DNA of 14,832 bases from Candidatus Woesearchaeota archaeon (GTDB taxonomy: Archaea; Nanobdellota; Nanobdellia; Woesearchaeales; JACPBV01), in NCBI GenBank assembly GCA_019322475.1, contig JAHWIN010000066.1, positions 1 to 14,832 of the forward strand, read 5' to 3'. The translations under genes and the position numbers were made by a program. Within the stretch, counting starts at the first letter, position 1, and every line of letters starts with the position of its first letter. Shown here in pieces: positions 1 to 7,070 of this stretch. The notes under the pieces are model-generated. The model was not told the origin of the DNA, ran no database searches, and worked only from the letters and a program-made list of their open reading frames with translations.

Positions 1-56
1 AATAAATCCAGGGTTTCAAACTTACTAAAATACCTCAATTTAAATCAAGCCTCCAG

Positions 57-83
57 AAAAGATAGGGGTTTTAACCCCCTATC
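57..83 (-). terminator. Hairpin terminator of groES-groEL
   Basis: A perfect 8-bp inverted repeat, GATAGGGG (61-68) and CCCCTATC (76-83), encloses a 7-nt loop. Read on the minus strand it lies about 18 bases past the groEL stop and is followed by TTTT (60-57). A run of seven T on the minus strand (92-86) sits between the stop codon and the hairpin and could act as an archaeal U-tract terminator by itself. On the plus strand no T-run follows the hairpin, so the orientation fits groEL. Confidence 0.75.
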
Positions 84-100
84 CCAAAAAAAGAGATGCC

Positions 101-1711
101 CTAGATTATTATAGCCGCAGACTTCTCGTCCTTTTCCTCGTCGAAGTCCGTAACTACTGACTCTGTCGTGAGGATCATGGCAGCTATCGAAGCGGCGTTC
201 TGGAGCTCGTTCCTTACAACTTTTGTAGGGTCTATCACTCCTGCCTTGATCATGTCCTCGTAGCAGCCTTTCTTGGCGTTGAAGCCCATGTTCTCGTTCT
301 TGTCCTCTTTCAGGGCAGCTATTACCTCTGCTCCTTCCTTTCCTGCATTATGGGCTATCTGCCTGATAGGCTCTTCAAGAGCCCTTTTGATTATCTCTAC
401 GCCTACAAGGTGGCTTCCTTCCGCCTTTATGTCTTTCAAAGCCCCTTTTGCCCTGAAAAGAGCGACACCTCCTCCGGCAACCACTCCCTCTTCTACAGCC
501 GCTTTGGTTGCATTAAGGGCGTCATCTATGCGCATCTTCTTCTCCTTCATCTCTGTCTCTGTCGCAGCGCCTACCTTTATTACAGCTACACCGCCCCCTA
601 GTTTAGCAAGCCTTTTCTTAAGGTCTGTTTTTTTGTATTCTGAATCTTCTGAATCTGCCTGGGCCTCTATGACAGCTTTTCTGGCATCTATGTCTTTCTT
701 GCTCCCTTTGCCCTCTACTATTATAGTCTTTTCGTTGTCAACATTTATCTTTCTTGCGCTTCCAAGCATATCGGGAGAGAAGGTCTCAAGCTTCATGCCC
801 TTTGCTTCGCTCACTACCTTTGCTCCTGTCAATACTGCTATGTCTTCAAGCATCTCTTTCTGCTCGTCCCCAAAGCCAGGAGACTTTACAGCGCATACCT
901 TCAAAGATCCCCTTATTATGTTCAGGATGATGGCTGCCTGCGCCTCTCCGTCTATGTCTTCAGCTATTATAAAAAGAGGCTTTCCTTCCTGGGCTGACTT
1001 TTCCAGTACAGGCACTATCTCTTTCATGCTGCTGAGCTTCTTGTCGACTATAAGCACATATGGGTCTTCCTGCTCGCATACCATCTTCTCCTGGTCAGTA
1101 GCCATGTATGGAGAGATAAACCCTCTTTCAAACTGCATTCCCTCTACAACCTCAAGGTCTGTCTCTATGCTTTTCCCGTCCTCTACAGTTATTACGCCGT
1201 CGTTCCCTACCTTTTCCATGGCATCCGCTATAAGCTTGCCTATGACCTCGTCATTGTTTGCGGATATTGTAGCTACCTGGGTTATCTTCTCCTTATCCTT
1301 GACAGCAAGGCTCTTCTGCTTAAGATATTCCACTATCTTGTTGGAAGCTGCTTCTATGCCCTTTTTTACCTCGATTGGGTTTGCCCCTGCTGTTATGTTC
1401 TTAAGGCCCTCAGTTATCATGGCCTGGACAAGCAGAGTAGCAGTAGTTGTTCCGTCCCCTGCATTGTCCTGTGTCTTGGAGGCTACCTCTTTGACAAGCT
1501 TTGCCCCTATGTTCTCAAACTTGTCCTTAAGCTCTATCTCTTTTGCTATAGTGACCCCGTCATTCGTTATTGTGGGGCTGGACATCTTGTCCAGAACGAC
1601 ATTCCTCCCTCTTGGCCCTAATGTCACCTTTACAGTGTTTGCCACCTTATCGATCCCTTTCAGCAATGCCTGCCTGGCATTTTCATCGAACATGATCTGT
1701 TTTGATCCCAT
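101..1711 (-). CDS. groL: GroEL, group I chaperonin 60-kDa subunit
   Basis: This is the ATP-driven folding chamber subunit, acting in the cytosol as a double heptameric ring with GroES. The 536-aa length is close to the usual 540-550. Visible landmarks are the N-terminal VTLGPRGRNVVLDK segment with TNDGVTIAKEI, the ATP-site GDGTTTATLL motif near residue 85, the apical domain around FERGFISPYM, and the late AAVEEGVVAGGGVAL motif. The C-terminus ends in acidic and lysine-rich residues followed by SAAIII, without the GGM-repeat tail common in bacteria. The ATG lies 11 bases after the groES stop and 7 bases after GAGGTG, which overlaps that stop, so the two genes are probably translationally coupled. 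Group I chaperonins in archaea are known from Methanosarcina and some DPANN genomes and are thought to be of bacterial origin. No thermosome gene is visible here. Confidence 0.97.
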   Translation of the reverse strand: MGSKQIMFDENARQALLKGIDKVANTVKVTLGPRGRNVVLDKMSSPTITNDGVTIAKEIELKDKFENIGAKLVKEVASKTQDNAGDGTTTATLLVQAMITEGLKNITAGANPIEVKKGIEAASNKIVEYLKQKSLAVKDKEKITQVATISANNDEVIGKLIADAMEKVGNDGVITVEDGKSIETDLEVVEGMQFERGFISPYMATDQEKMVCEQEDPYVLIVDKKLSSMKEIVPVLEKSAQEGKPLFIIAEDIDGEAQAAIILNIIRGSLKVCAVKSPGFGDEQKEMLEDIAVLTGAKVVSEAKGMKLETFSPDMLGSARKINVDNEKTIIVEGKGSKKDIDARKAVIEAQADSEDSEYKKTDLKKRLAKLGGGVAVIKVGAATETEMKEKKMRIDDALNATKAAVEEGVVAGGGVALFRAKGALKDIKAEGSHLVGVEIIKRALEEPIRQIAHNAGKEGAEVIAALKEDKNENMGFNAKKGCYEDMIKAGVIDPTKVVRNELQNAASIAAMILTTESVVTDFDEEKDEKSAAIII

Positions 1712-1722
1712 TTTTCAGCACC

Positions 1723-1995
1723 TCATATAGTTTTTGCAAGGATATCCTTAAAGTCCACGAATAAGAGCTTCTCTCCTTTTATCTCTACCTCGTCAGAGCT
1801 GTAGCCCCCGTATATTACCTTGTCGCCTTTCTTCAGGGGAAGCTCTTTGCCGTCTTTGTATGTTCCAGCAGCGATAACCTCTCCTTGTTTCCTCTCTTCC
1901 TTTGCAGAATCAGGGACATATATGCCTCCTGCTGTCCTCTCTTCCTTTTTTTCCTGCCTTAGAAGTACCCTTTCACCCATAGGGATGATTTCCAT
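1723..1995 (-). CDS. groS: GroES, 10-kDa co-chaperonin
   Basis: This is the lid of the GroEL chamber; its mobile loop docks on the GroEL apical domains. The 90-aa product starts MEIIPMGERVLLRQEKKEE and contains TAGGIYVPDSAKEERKQGEVIAAG, the expected mobile-loop plus beta-barrel pattern, and ends FVDFKDILAKTI. A GTG at 2004 and an ATG at 1998 are also in frame, but the ribosome binding site GAGGTG (2007-2002) overlaps the GTG and leaves only three bases to the first ATG. The ATG at 1995 has a six-base spacing, matching other genes in this window, and is preferred. It is the first gene of the groES-groEL operon and diverges from the winged-helix regulator. Confidence 0.93.
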   Translation of the reverse strand: MEIIPMGERVLLRQEKKEERTAGGIYVPDSAKEERKQGEVIAAGTYKDGKELPLKKGDKVIYGGYSSDEVEIKGEKLLFVDFKDILAKTI

Positions 1996-2069
1996 CATTA
2001 CCACCTCACTCTTGTTCGGTATCTTTTATTTTCTGTTTATGCCTAAACATAAGCATATAGCAGATGGAT

Positions 2070-2078
2070 AATATTTAA
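2070..2078 (-). promoter_or_regulatory. Probable TATA box of groES-groEL
   Basis: The minus strand reads AGG followed by TTAAATATT, a plausible archaeal BRE/TATA element. Transcription would start near 2048, giving a leader of about 50 bases that contains the GAGGTG ribosome binding site. An ATAAGCAT element (2049-2056) lies at the predicted start site. Other AT-rich stretches between 2103 and 2150 could also serve as TATA boxes, so the assignment is tentative. Confidence 0.45.
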
Positions 2079-2177
2079 CCTGTACCTGAAGGGAAAGATA
2101 ATCCATATTTAAATTTTATTATTTTAAAATATATCTATTTATCTTAATTGAAACCATTTAGATTAAGCATCGAAATA

Positions 2178-2185
2178 TTTAAATA
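2178..2185 (+). promoter_or_regulatory. TATA box of the winged-helix regulator (leaderless)
   Basis: TTTAAATA is centred about 26 bases before the ATG at 2207, the normal archaeal distance from TATA to transcription start. The mRNA would therefore begin at or next to the start codon, and indeed no ribosome binding site is present. AGATTAA (2160-2166) and its inverted copy TTAATCT (2199-2205) flank the box, and TTAAGCAT (2163-2170) lies just upstream. These are candidate operator sites. Confidence 0.55.
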
Positions 2186-2206
2186 TATGGATGAACAATT
2201 AATCTT

Positions 2207-2614
2207 ATGCATCAGGAAATTCTGCTGCGAAACATAAATAAGCCAAAAGAGGCGGATGTTCATAAGGATATAGACTGGCTTTGTGAAAGCCTTGGCTTTA
2301 ATGCCGGAAGGGATATAGAAAAAACCTCTTCCAGGGTGGTGCACAGCATCCTTAAGGACATTGTAGGGGGAGGCTTCACATCAGCAGATGACATCGCCAG
2401 GGACCTGGAGATCGCTGCGCAAAGGGTAAATTACCATGTCCGTTCATTGGCAAGTTCTGGCTTTGTTTTTAGGGAAAAAAGGCAGATATTTCTCAGGGAA
2501 GGCAGCGTCAAGTCCTCTATAGAGGAGATGAGGAAAGACGCTAACAGGATATTTGACAAGCTTTCTGTGATAGGGGAGCAGATAGACGTATGCCTTGGCC
2601 TGAAAAACAGGTAA
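2207..2614 (+). CDS. Winged-helix transcriptional regulator, possible chaperonin/stress regulator
   Basis: This 135-aa soluble protein has no clear named family that I can assign. Residues about 58-97 (TSADDIARDLEIAAQRVNYH and the following segment) have the spacing of a winged helix: helix, turn, recognition helix with RVNYHVRSL, then a beta wing with FREKRQIFLRE. The N-terminal 50 residues include DVHKDIDWLCESLGF, and the C-terminal 35 residues are helical and charged, probably a dimerisation helix. It appears leaderless, and the start is fixed by the TATA spacing. It is divergent from groES and directly upstream of the moxR operon, sharing a TAAGCAT element with both, so it may control itself and its neighbours. 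DNA binding is a confident inference from the fold pattern; the regulon is speculation. Confidence 0.8.
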   Translation: MHQEILLRNINKPKEADVHKDIDWLCESLGFNAGRDIEKTSSRVVHSILKDIVGGGFTSADDIARDLEIAAQRVNYHVRSLASSGFVFREKRQIFLREGSVKSSIEEMRKDANRIFDKLSVIGEQIDVCLGLKNR

Positions 2615-2655
2615 TGCTTAACATGGGCATATTGCTAAACATGCGATAATAGCAG

Positions 2656-2665
2656 ATATAAAATA
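2656..2665 (+). promoter_or_regulatory. Possible TATA box and ribosome binding site of the moxR operon
   Basis: ATATAAAATA lies 17-26 bases before the moxR ATG, slightly too close for a leadered transcript, while a clear GGAG (2672-2675) site stands about six bases before the ATG. Either transcription starts at the gene with an unused binding site, or a promoter further upstream is used. GCTTAACATG (2616-2625) and GCTAAACATG (2634-2643) form a near-perfect direct repeat 18 bases apart upstream of the box. Confidence 0.35.
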
Positions 2666-2681
2666 CATGGGGGAGATATAG

Positions 2682-3668
2682 ATGAACCAGGAGATAAAGA
2701 GGCTTAATGAAAAGGCAGAGGGCTATGCCCGGTCTATAGATAAGGTAAAGTCAGAGATAGGAAATGTTATAGTGGGGCAGGATAAGATCATAGAAAAGCT
2801 TCTTATAGCGCTTATATCAGACGGCCATGTGCTAATAGAGGGTGTCCCTGGCCTGGCAAAGACCCTTATGATAAAGACCCTGTCTGAATGCCTGGACTGT
2901 GGTTTTGCAAGGCTCCAGTTCACCCCTGACCTGCTGCCTGCAGACATAACAGGGACAAAGATATATGACCACAGGAATTCCTCTTTTAAGACTGTAAAGG
3001 GGCCTATATTCACCAATTTTATACTTGCAGACGAGATAAACCGTGCTCCCCCAAAAGTGCAGTCAGCCCTTCTTGAAGCTATGCAGGAGAAGCAGGTAAG
3101 CATACAGGGGGAGACGAATGAGCTTAAGAAACCGTTTATGGTCCTTGCCACACAGAATCCTATAGAGAGCGAAGGGACATATAAGCTGCCTGAGGCTCAG
3201 GTAGACAGGTTCATGTTCAAGGTCCTCATAGGCTACCCGTCTAAGGATGAAGAGATAAGGATCATAGACAGGTTCACAGAAAAGATAGGGTGTTCTGCCT
3301 CACGGCTTCTTTCCACAAAGCAGATAATAGAGATGCAGCAGTTCAACCACGAGGTATATGCTGACAGGAAGATCAAGGAATATGTTGCAGAGATCGTCGA
3401 TGCAAGCAGGCACCCTAAAAGATACCGCCTGGATATAGACGGCCACATAGAATATGGGGCTTCGCCAAGGGCTTCGCTATGGCTGATACTTGCTGCAAAG
3501 GCCCATGCAATGATAAATGGCAGAGGGTATGTAAAGCCTGAGGATGTAAAGGCTATAGCCTATGAAGTGCTGAGGCACAGGATACTTCTAAGCTATGAGG
3601 CTGAGGCAGAGCAGAAGACCAGCGACGAGATAATAACTATGATATTAGGAAAGATCAGGGTTCCATGA
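2682..3668 (+). CDS. moxR: MoxR-family AAA+ ATPase
   Basis: This is a cytosolic MoxR-type AAA+ ATPase, a chaperone-like motor that acts on or with VWA-domain partners. The 328-aa length is normal for the family. Walker A is GVPGLAKT at residues 54-61, Walker B is FILADEINRAPPKVQSALLE from residue 113 with Asp117-Glu118, sensor 1 is VLATQNPIESEGTY from 154, and the PEAQVDRFMFK arginine region follows. The C-terminal lid contains the typical GASPRASLWLILAAKAHAM helix. It is the first gene of a four-gene operon whose next members, DUF58 and VWA proteins, are the standard genomic partners of MoxR. In bacteria such sets (Bat operons, MoxR of methanol oxidation) have been linked to stress tolerance and maturation of envelope or periplasmic enzymes; the archaeal substrate is unknown. 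Confidence 0.95.
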   Translation: MNQEIKRLNEKAEGYARSIDKVKSEIGNVIVGQDKIIEKLLIALISDGHVLIEGVPGLAKTLMIKTLSECLDCGFARLQFTPDLLPADITGTKIYDHRNSSFKTVKGPIFTNFILADEINRAPPKVQSALLEAMQEKQVSIQGETNELKKPFMVLATQNPIESEGTYKLPEAQVDRFMFKVLIGYPSKDEEIRIIDRFTEKIGCSASRLLSTKQIIEMQQFNHEVYADRKIKEYVAEIVDASRHPKRYRLDIDGHIEYGASPRASLWLILAAKAHAMINGRGYVKPEDVKAIAYEVLRHRILLSYEAEAEQKTSDEIITMILGKIRVP

Positions 3669-3703
3669 ATATTTTCTGAAGAAATAATCAAACATACTAA
3701 AAG

Positions 3704-4585
3704 ATGCAGGAAACAAAAGAGATAATCAGGCAGGTCAGGAAGATAGAGATAAGCACAAAGCACCTTGTAGACGGCATAATAGCGGGAAACTACCATTCCG
3801 TGTTTAAGGGCAACGGGATAGAATTCTCAGATATCCGGGATTATAGGCCTGGTGATGACATAAGGTCGATAGACTGGAAGGTGACTGCAAGGTTCAACCA
3901 TCCGTTCATAAAGGAGTTCATAGAGGAAAGGGACCTAAGGGTGTATTTTATCTTTGACTGTTCAGGGTCAGGAAGCTTCGGAAGCAGGGTAGAGAAAAAA
4001 AGAAAAGCTATAGAGATGACTGCAACACTGGCCTTTTCAGCCATAAGGAACAATGATAATGCAGGGCTTTTTATATTTACAGATTCTGTAGAAAAATTTA
4101 TACCTGCAAGAAAAGGCAGGAAGCACGCATTGAAGCTTATAAGCTCTCTTGTCTCGCATGAGGCAAGGTCCGCAAAGACCGACATAGGCAGGGCGCTTGC
4201 TTATGTTTCCAATGTAGTAAAAAAAAGAAGCGTCATGTTCATCATATCTGACTTCTATTCTGACAATTTCATAAGGCCCCTCAAGATACTGAAGAACAGG
4301 CATGATGTTATTGCGATAAAGGTAAGGGATGAAAGGGAAAAAGACATCCCTGATGTCGGCCTTATAGAATTAGAGGATGAAGAGACAGGGGAGCAGGTTC
4401 TTGTCGATACCTCAGACGAGGGATTCAGGAAAAGTTATAAGAAGCTTATGGAAGATGAAGGGATCAGGATAAGCTCAGGGTTCAGGAAGCATAAGATAGA
4501 CTGTGTTGAGATAAGCACTGAAGGGCCTTATGAAAGGCCGCTGAAAAGGTTCTTTAAGATAAGGCAAAAAAGGGTGATAGCCTGA
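3704..4585 (+). CDS. DUF58 domain protein
   Basis: The 293-aa protein shows the DUF58 signature from residue about 30: YHSVFKGNGIEFSDIRDYRP, then GDDIRSIDWKVTARFNHPFI. This is followed by a degenerate VWA-like fold with FIFDCSGSGSFGSR in place of a perfect MIDAS and VMFIISDFYSDNF as a second strand. No membrane segment is visible, so it is probably cytosolic and membrane-associated through the next protein. The start 35 bases after moxR lacks a good ribosome binding site, but the N-terminus (IIRQVRKIEISTKHLVDGII) matches the usual start of the family. The stop overlaps the next ATG by one base (TGATG). In Bat-like operons DUF58 proteins are thought to link the MoxR ATPase to the membrane VWA protein; the biochemical role is unknown. 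Confidence 0.92.
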   Translation: MQETKEIIRQVRKIEISTKHLVDGIIAGNYHSVFKGNGIEFSDIRDYRPGDDIRSIDWKVTARFNHPFIKEFIEERDLRVYFIFDCSGSGSFGSRVEKKRKAIEMTATLAFSAIRNNDNAGLFIFTDSVEKFIPARKGRKHALKLISSLVSHEARSAKTDIGRALAYVSNVVKKRSVMFIISDFYSDNFIRPLKILKNRHDVIAIKVRDEREKDIPDVGLIELEDEETGEQVLVDTSDEGFRKSYKKLMEDEGIRISSGFRKHKIDCVEISTEGPYERPLKRFFKIRQKRVIA

Positions 4586-5535
4586 TGGCAGGGTTCCAAT
4601 CTCCCTGGATCCTGATATCCCTGTTAGGTATCCCCATGATGGTGTACCTATATAGAAGGATCCTGCTCAAGAAGAAGAAAGAGGCCATAAGGTTCAGCAA
4701 CATAAGCTTCATAAAGTCGCTTATAGGGAACAAGAAGAGGTCAAAGAGGAGCGATATGCTGTTTTTTCTCTCTTTGGCAGCAATATCTCTTATGATCATA
4801 GGGTTCTCTAACCCCCACATACCCTTGAAGAAAACTAAAGAGGGGGTTAATGTCGTATTGGTCATGGATGTTTCAGGAAGCATGCAGGCGACAGACTACA
4901 AGCCGACAAGGCTCGAGTCTGCAAAAAGCTCAGCAGAGATACTCCTAAAGTCATTGAAGCCCAAGGACCATGCAGGCATAGTTATCTTTGAGTCAGGGGC
5001 CACAACAGCAGCTTACCTAAGCCCTTTCAAGGAAAAAGTGATAGAAAAGCTTAGGGGGATAGCCCCTAAAGAGGGAAAGACAGCTATAGGCGACGGCCTC
5101 TCCCTTGGTATAGACATGGCAACATCCATAGCCAACAAGAAAAAGGTAGTGATATTGCTCTCTGACGGGGTAAACAATGCCGGAGTGATCTCTCCGGAGG
5201 AATCGGTGGCGTTTGCAAAAGCAAATGATATACAGGTATATTCTATAGGCATGGGATCTGAAGGCAGGGTTGTTCTTGGATATGACTTCTTCGGAAGGCC
5301 CCAGTATGCAGAGCTTGACGAAGGCACGCTCAAAGCTATCGCTTCTGAGACAGGAGGTGAATACTTCAAGTCTGTAGATGAAAAGACCTTAAGCCAGATA
5401 TACAAGAGCATAAGCGAAAACATCAAAAGGGAAAAGGAAGAGACGAACATAAAGGACTGGTTTTTCCTTGGGGCCCTTATAATATTCCTCATCCAGATTT
5501 ACCTAAGGTACGGAGGAAGGAGGATCATACAGTGA
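4585..5535 (+). CDS. Membrane VWA-domain protein, BatA-like
   Basis: The 316-aa protein begins with two membrane segments (about residues 8-28 and 58-75), separated by a basic loop rich in KKK and KKRSKR. A VWA domain follows at about 90-270 with an intact MIDAS, DVSGSM (Asp95, Ser97, Ser99), the TAIGDGLSLGIDMA segment, and VVILLSDGVNNAG. A final membrane helix at about 292-310 is followed by a short basic tail. This is the BatA/BatB topology, which places the metal-binding VWA domain outside the cytoplasm. GGTGAT eight to nine bases upstream inside the DUF58 gene provides the binding site. The stop overlaps the next gene (GTGA), so expression is coupled. It probably binds extracellular or envelope partners through Mg2+; partners are not known. 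Confidence 0.93.
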   Translation: MAGFQSPWILISLLGIPMMVYLYRRILLKKKKEAIRFSNISFIKSLIGNKKRSKRSDMLFFLSLAAISLMIIGFSNPHIPLKKTKEGVNVVLVMDVSGSMQATDYKPTRLESAKSSAEILLKSLKPKDHAGIVIFESGATTAAYLSPFKEKVIEKLRGIAPKEGKTAIGDGLSLGIDMATSIANKKKVVILLSDGVNNAGVISPEESVAFAKANDIQVYSIGMGSEGRVVLGYDFFGRPQYAELDEGTLKAIASETGGEYFKSVDEKTLSQIYKSISENIKREKEETNIKDWFFLGALIIFLIQIYLRYGGRRIIQ

Positions 5536-7070
5536 AGAAGCTTCTTGTTTTGCTGCTTGCTGTCATGCTCCTGGTTCCCTGCGCATATGCAAAAGAGATA
5601 ACATTTTCTGTAGGGCAAAAAGAGTATTATTTCCTTACAGGAGAAGAAGCCATAATCAATCTTAAGACAGAGAACACGTACAAGAAGGGCATAGAAGGCA
5701 TATTAAGCTATAAGATAACCCAGAACATAAACCAGGGAGGCTTCCAGTATTCAAGCTCTAACAGCCAGTCTTCAGCGTTTTCTGTAAGTGAAGGAGAAAA
5801 TGAGGTGCCTATAGGGCTGGGCACATCAGACAGCCCGGCAGAGCTTACCCTTGACCTTACATTCTCATATGCTGAAAAGGATGATATGGAGGTTATCCTT
5901 GAAGGAATAAAGGTATATTTTGTCCAGGATCAGCAGCAAAAGAGCAGCCAGAAGGATGAGCAGAAAAGCTCATCGCAGAAAAAAGATTCTGGAAATGGAA
6001 ATGAGCCTTCTTCAAGCCGGACAGAGCAGATGCAGCAGATGATGGAAAAGATGTTCGGCAATGGCCAGCAGCAAAGCCCGGATACGCAGCAGAAGCTGCA
6101 GAACAGCCAGATGCCCCAGGACAGCTCCGCCCTTAAACAGCAGATGCAGAAACAGGTTGAAGAGCAGCAGCGGCTGAAAGAGGAGTTCCAGAAAGAGCTT
6201 GCTGATAATGGGGATTTTCAGAAAGAGCACCAGGACCTTCTCGACAAAGGGTATAAGGTAGAGAAGGGAGAGCTTAACCCTTCGTCAAAAGACACAGGCA
6301 GCTTTGACCTTCAGTATAAGGACGATAAAGGGGAGCAGGCAAGCCTAAAAGGGAACATGCAGGACGGAGAGATAAAAGATATGCAGAAAGATACGCCTGA
6401 ACAGAGAAAAGAGATGCTTGATAAGCTTAACAACGATGAAAGGTTCATGGAGATGCAGCAGAAGCTGCAAAGCCAGGGCCTTAATGCAAAAGAGCCTGAA
6501 TTTAGCATAGGTCAGAACAAGAGCACCATCAGGATAGGGTATGAAGGGGAGGGAAACAAGACTGCAGAGATAAGCGCTGAGTTCATAAACGGCAGCATAG
6601 AAAAGGTAGAGCTAAAAAAGGATAGTGATGCTAAAAGGAAAAGCTATCTCTGGATCTTCCTGCTTGCCGCAGCATTGGCTGCAGCAGGAATCTTATACGC
6701 TTACAGGCATAAAAAAAGCAAAAGGAAGGAAGCTGAAACTGAAGATGATGAAGCTGAAGAGCCCTTTGATTATATTGCAGAATCAAGGGCCATGCTGGAA
6801 AAGGCAAAAGAGCTTTTCAGGAAAAAAGAGTACAAGGAATCCTATGGAAAGGCAGGGCAGGCATTAAGGCTTTATTTAAGCTATAAGAACAAGCTGAAAA
6901 AAGAGCTTACAAACGATGACATGATAAGCCACCTGAAAAAAAACAAAAAGCCCTATAAGGAAGTGAAAGGATGCTTTGACCTCTGCAGCCTTGTGGAGTT
7001 TGCAAAATATAAGGCCAATAAAGAGGATTTTGGCAGAATAATGGAATATGCAGAGAAAGTTATTAAGTGA
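5532..7070 (+). CDS. BatD-like secreted/membrane protein with Q-rich linker and duplicated domain
   Basis: This 512-aa protein starts at GTG overlapping the VWA stop. A signal peptide covers residues 1-20 (cleavage likely after PCAYA). Residues 21-130 look like a beta-sandwich (FSVGQKEYYFLTGEEAIINL), as in BatD. Residues about 134-222 form a Q/S/K-rich low-complexity and probably coiled linker. Two similar segments follow, 225-287 and 300-364, each helix then beta strands with a conserved DGxIK or NGSIE turn. A membrane helix lies at about 371-391, then an acidic stretch (TEDDEAEEPFD), then a cytosolic helical domain resembling TPR or the C-terminal domain of BatD-type proteins, rich in tyrosine and lysine. 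It is the last gene of the moxR operon, and its topology lets it connect the outside VWA protein to the cytosolic MoxR/DUF58 pair. Family assignment is from layout and neighbours, not from close sequence identity. Confidence 0.75.
   Translation: MKKLLVLLLAVMLLVPCAYAKEITFSVGQKEYYFLTGEEAIINLKTENTYKKGIEGILSYKITQNINQGGFQYSSSNSQSSAFSVSEGENEVPIGLGTSDSPAELTLDLTFSYAEKDDMEVILEGIKVYFVQDQQQKSSQKDEQKSSSQKKDSGNGNEPSSSRTEQMQQMMEKMFGNGQQQSPDTQQKLQNSQMPQDSSALKQQMQKQVEEQQRLKEEFQKELADNGDFQKEHQDLLDKGYKVEKGELNPSSKDTGSFDLQYKDDKGEQASLKGNMQDGEIKDMQKDTPEQRKEMLDKLNNDERFMEMQQKLQSQGLNAKEPEFSIGQNKSTIRIGYEGEGNKTAEISAEFINGSIEKVELKKDSDAKRKSYLWIFLLAAALAAAGILYAYRHKKSKRKEAETEDDEAEEPFDYIAESRAMLEKAKELFRKKEYKESYGKAGQALRLYLSYKNKLKKELTNDDMISHLKKNKKPYKEVKGCFDLCSLVEFAKYKANKEDFGRIMEYAEKVIK

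Noticed and set aside
273..1730. A 485-codon open frame on the plus strand opposite groEL
   Set aside because: It is a mirror of the biased groEL codons, rich in Ser/Phe/Ala with no domain pattern, while groEL on the other strand is unmistakable.
1996..2004. GTG start for groES
   Set aside because: The GTG lies within the GAGGTG ribosome binding site, and the ATG at 1995 has proper spacing.
2144..2344. A 66-codon minus-strand frame over the regulator promoter and 5' end
   Set aside because: It overlaps the regulator coding region and TATA box, has no recognisable domain and no ribosome binding site.
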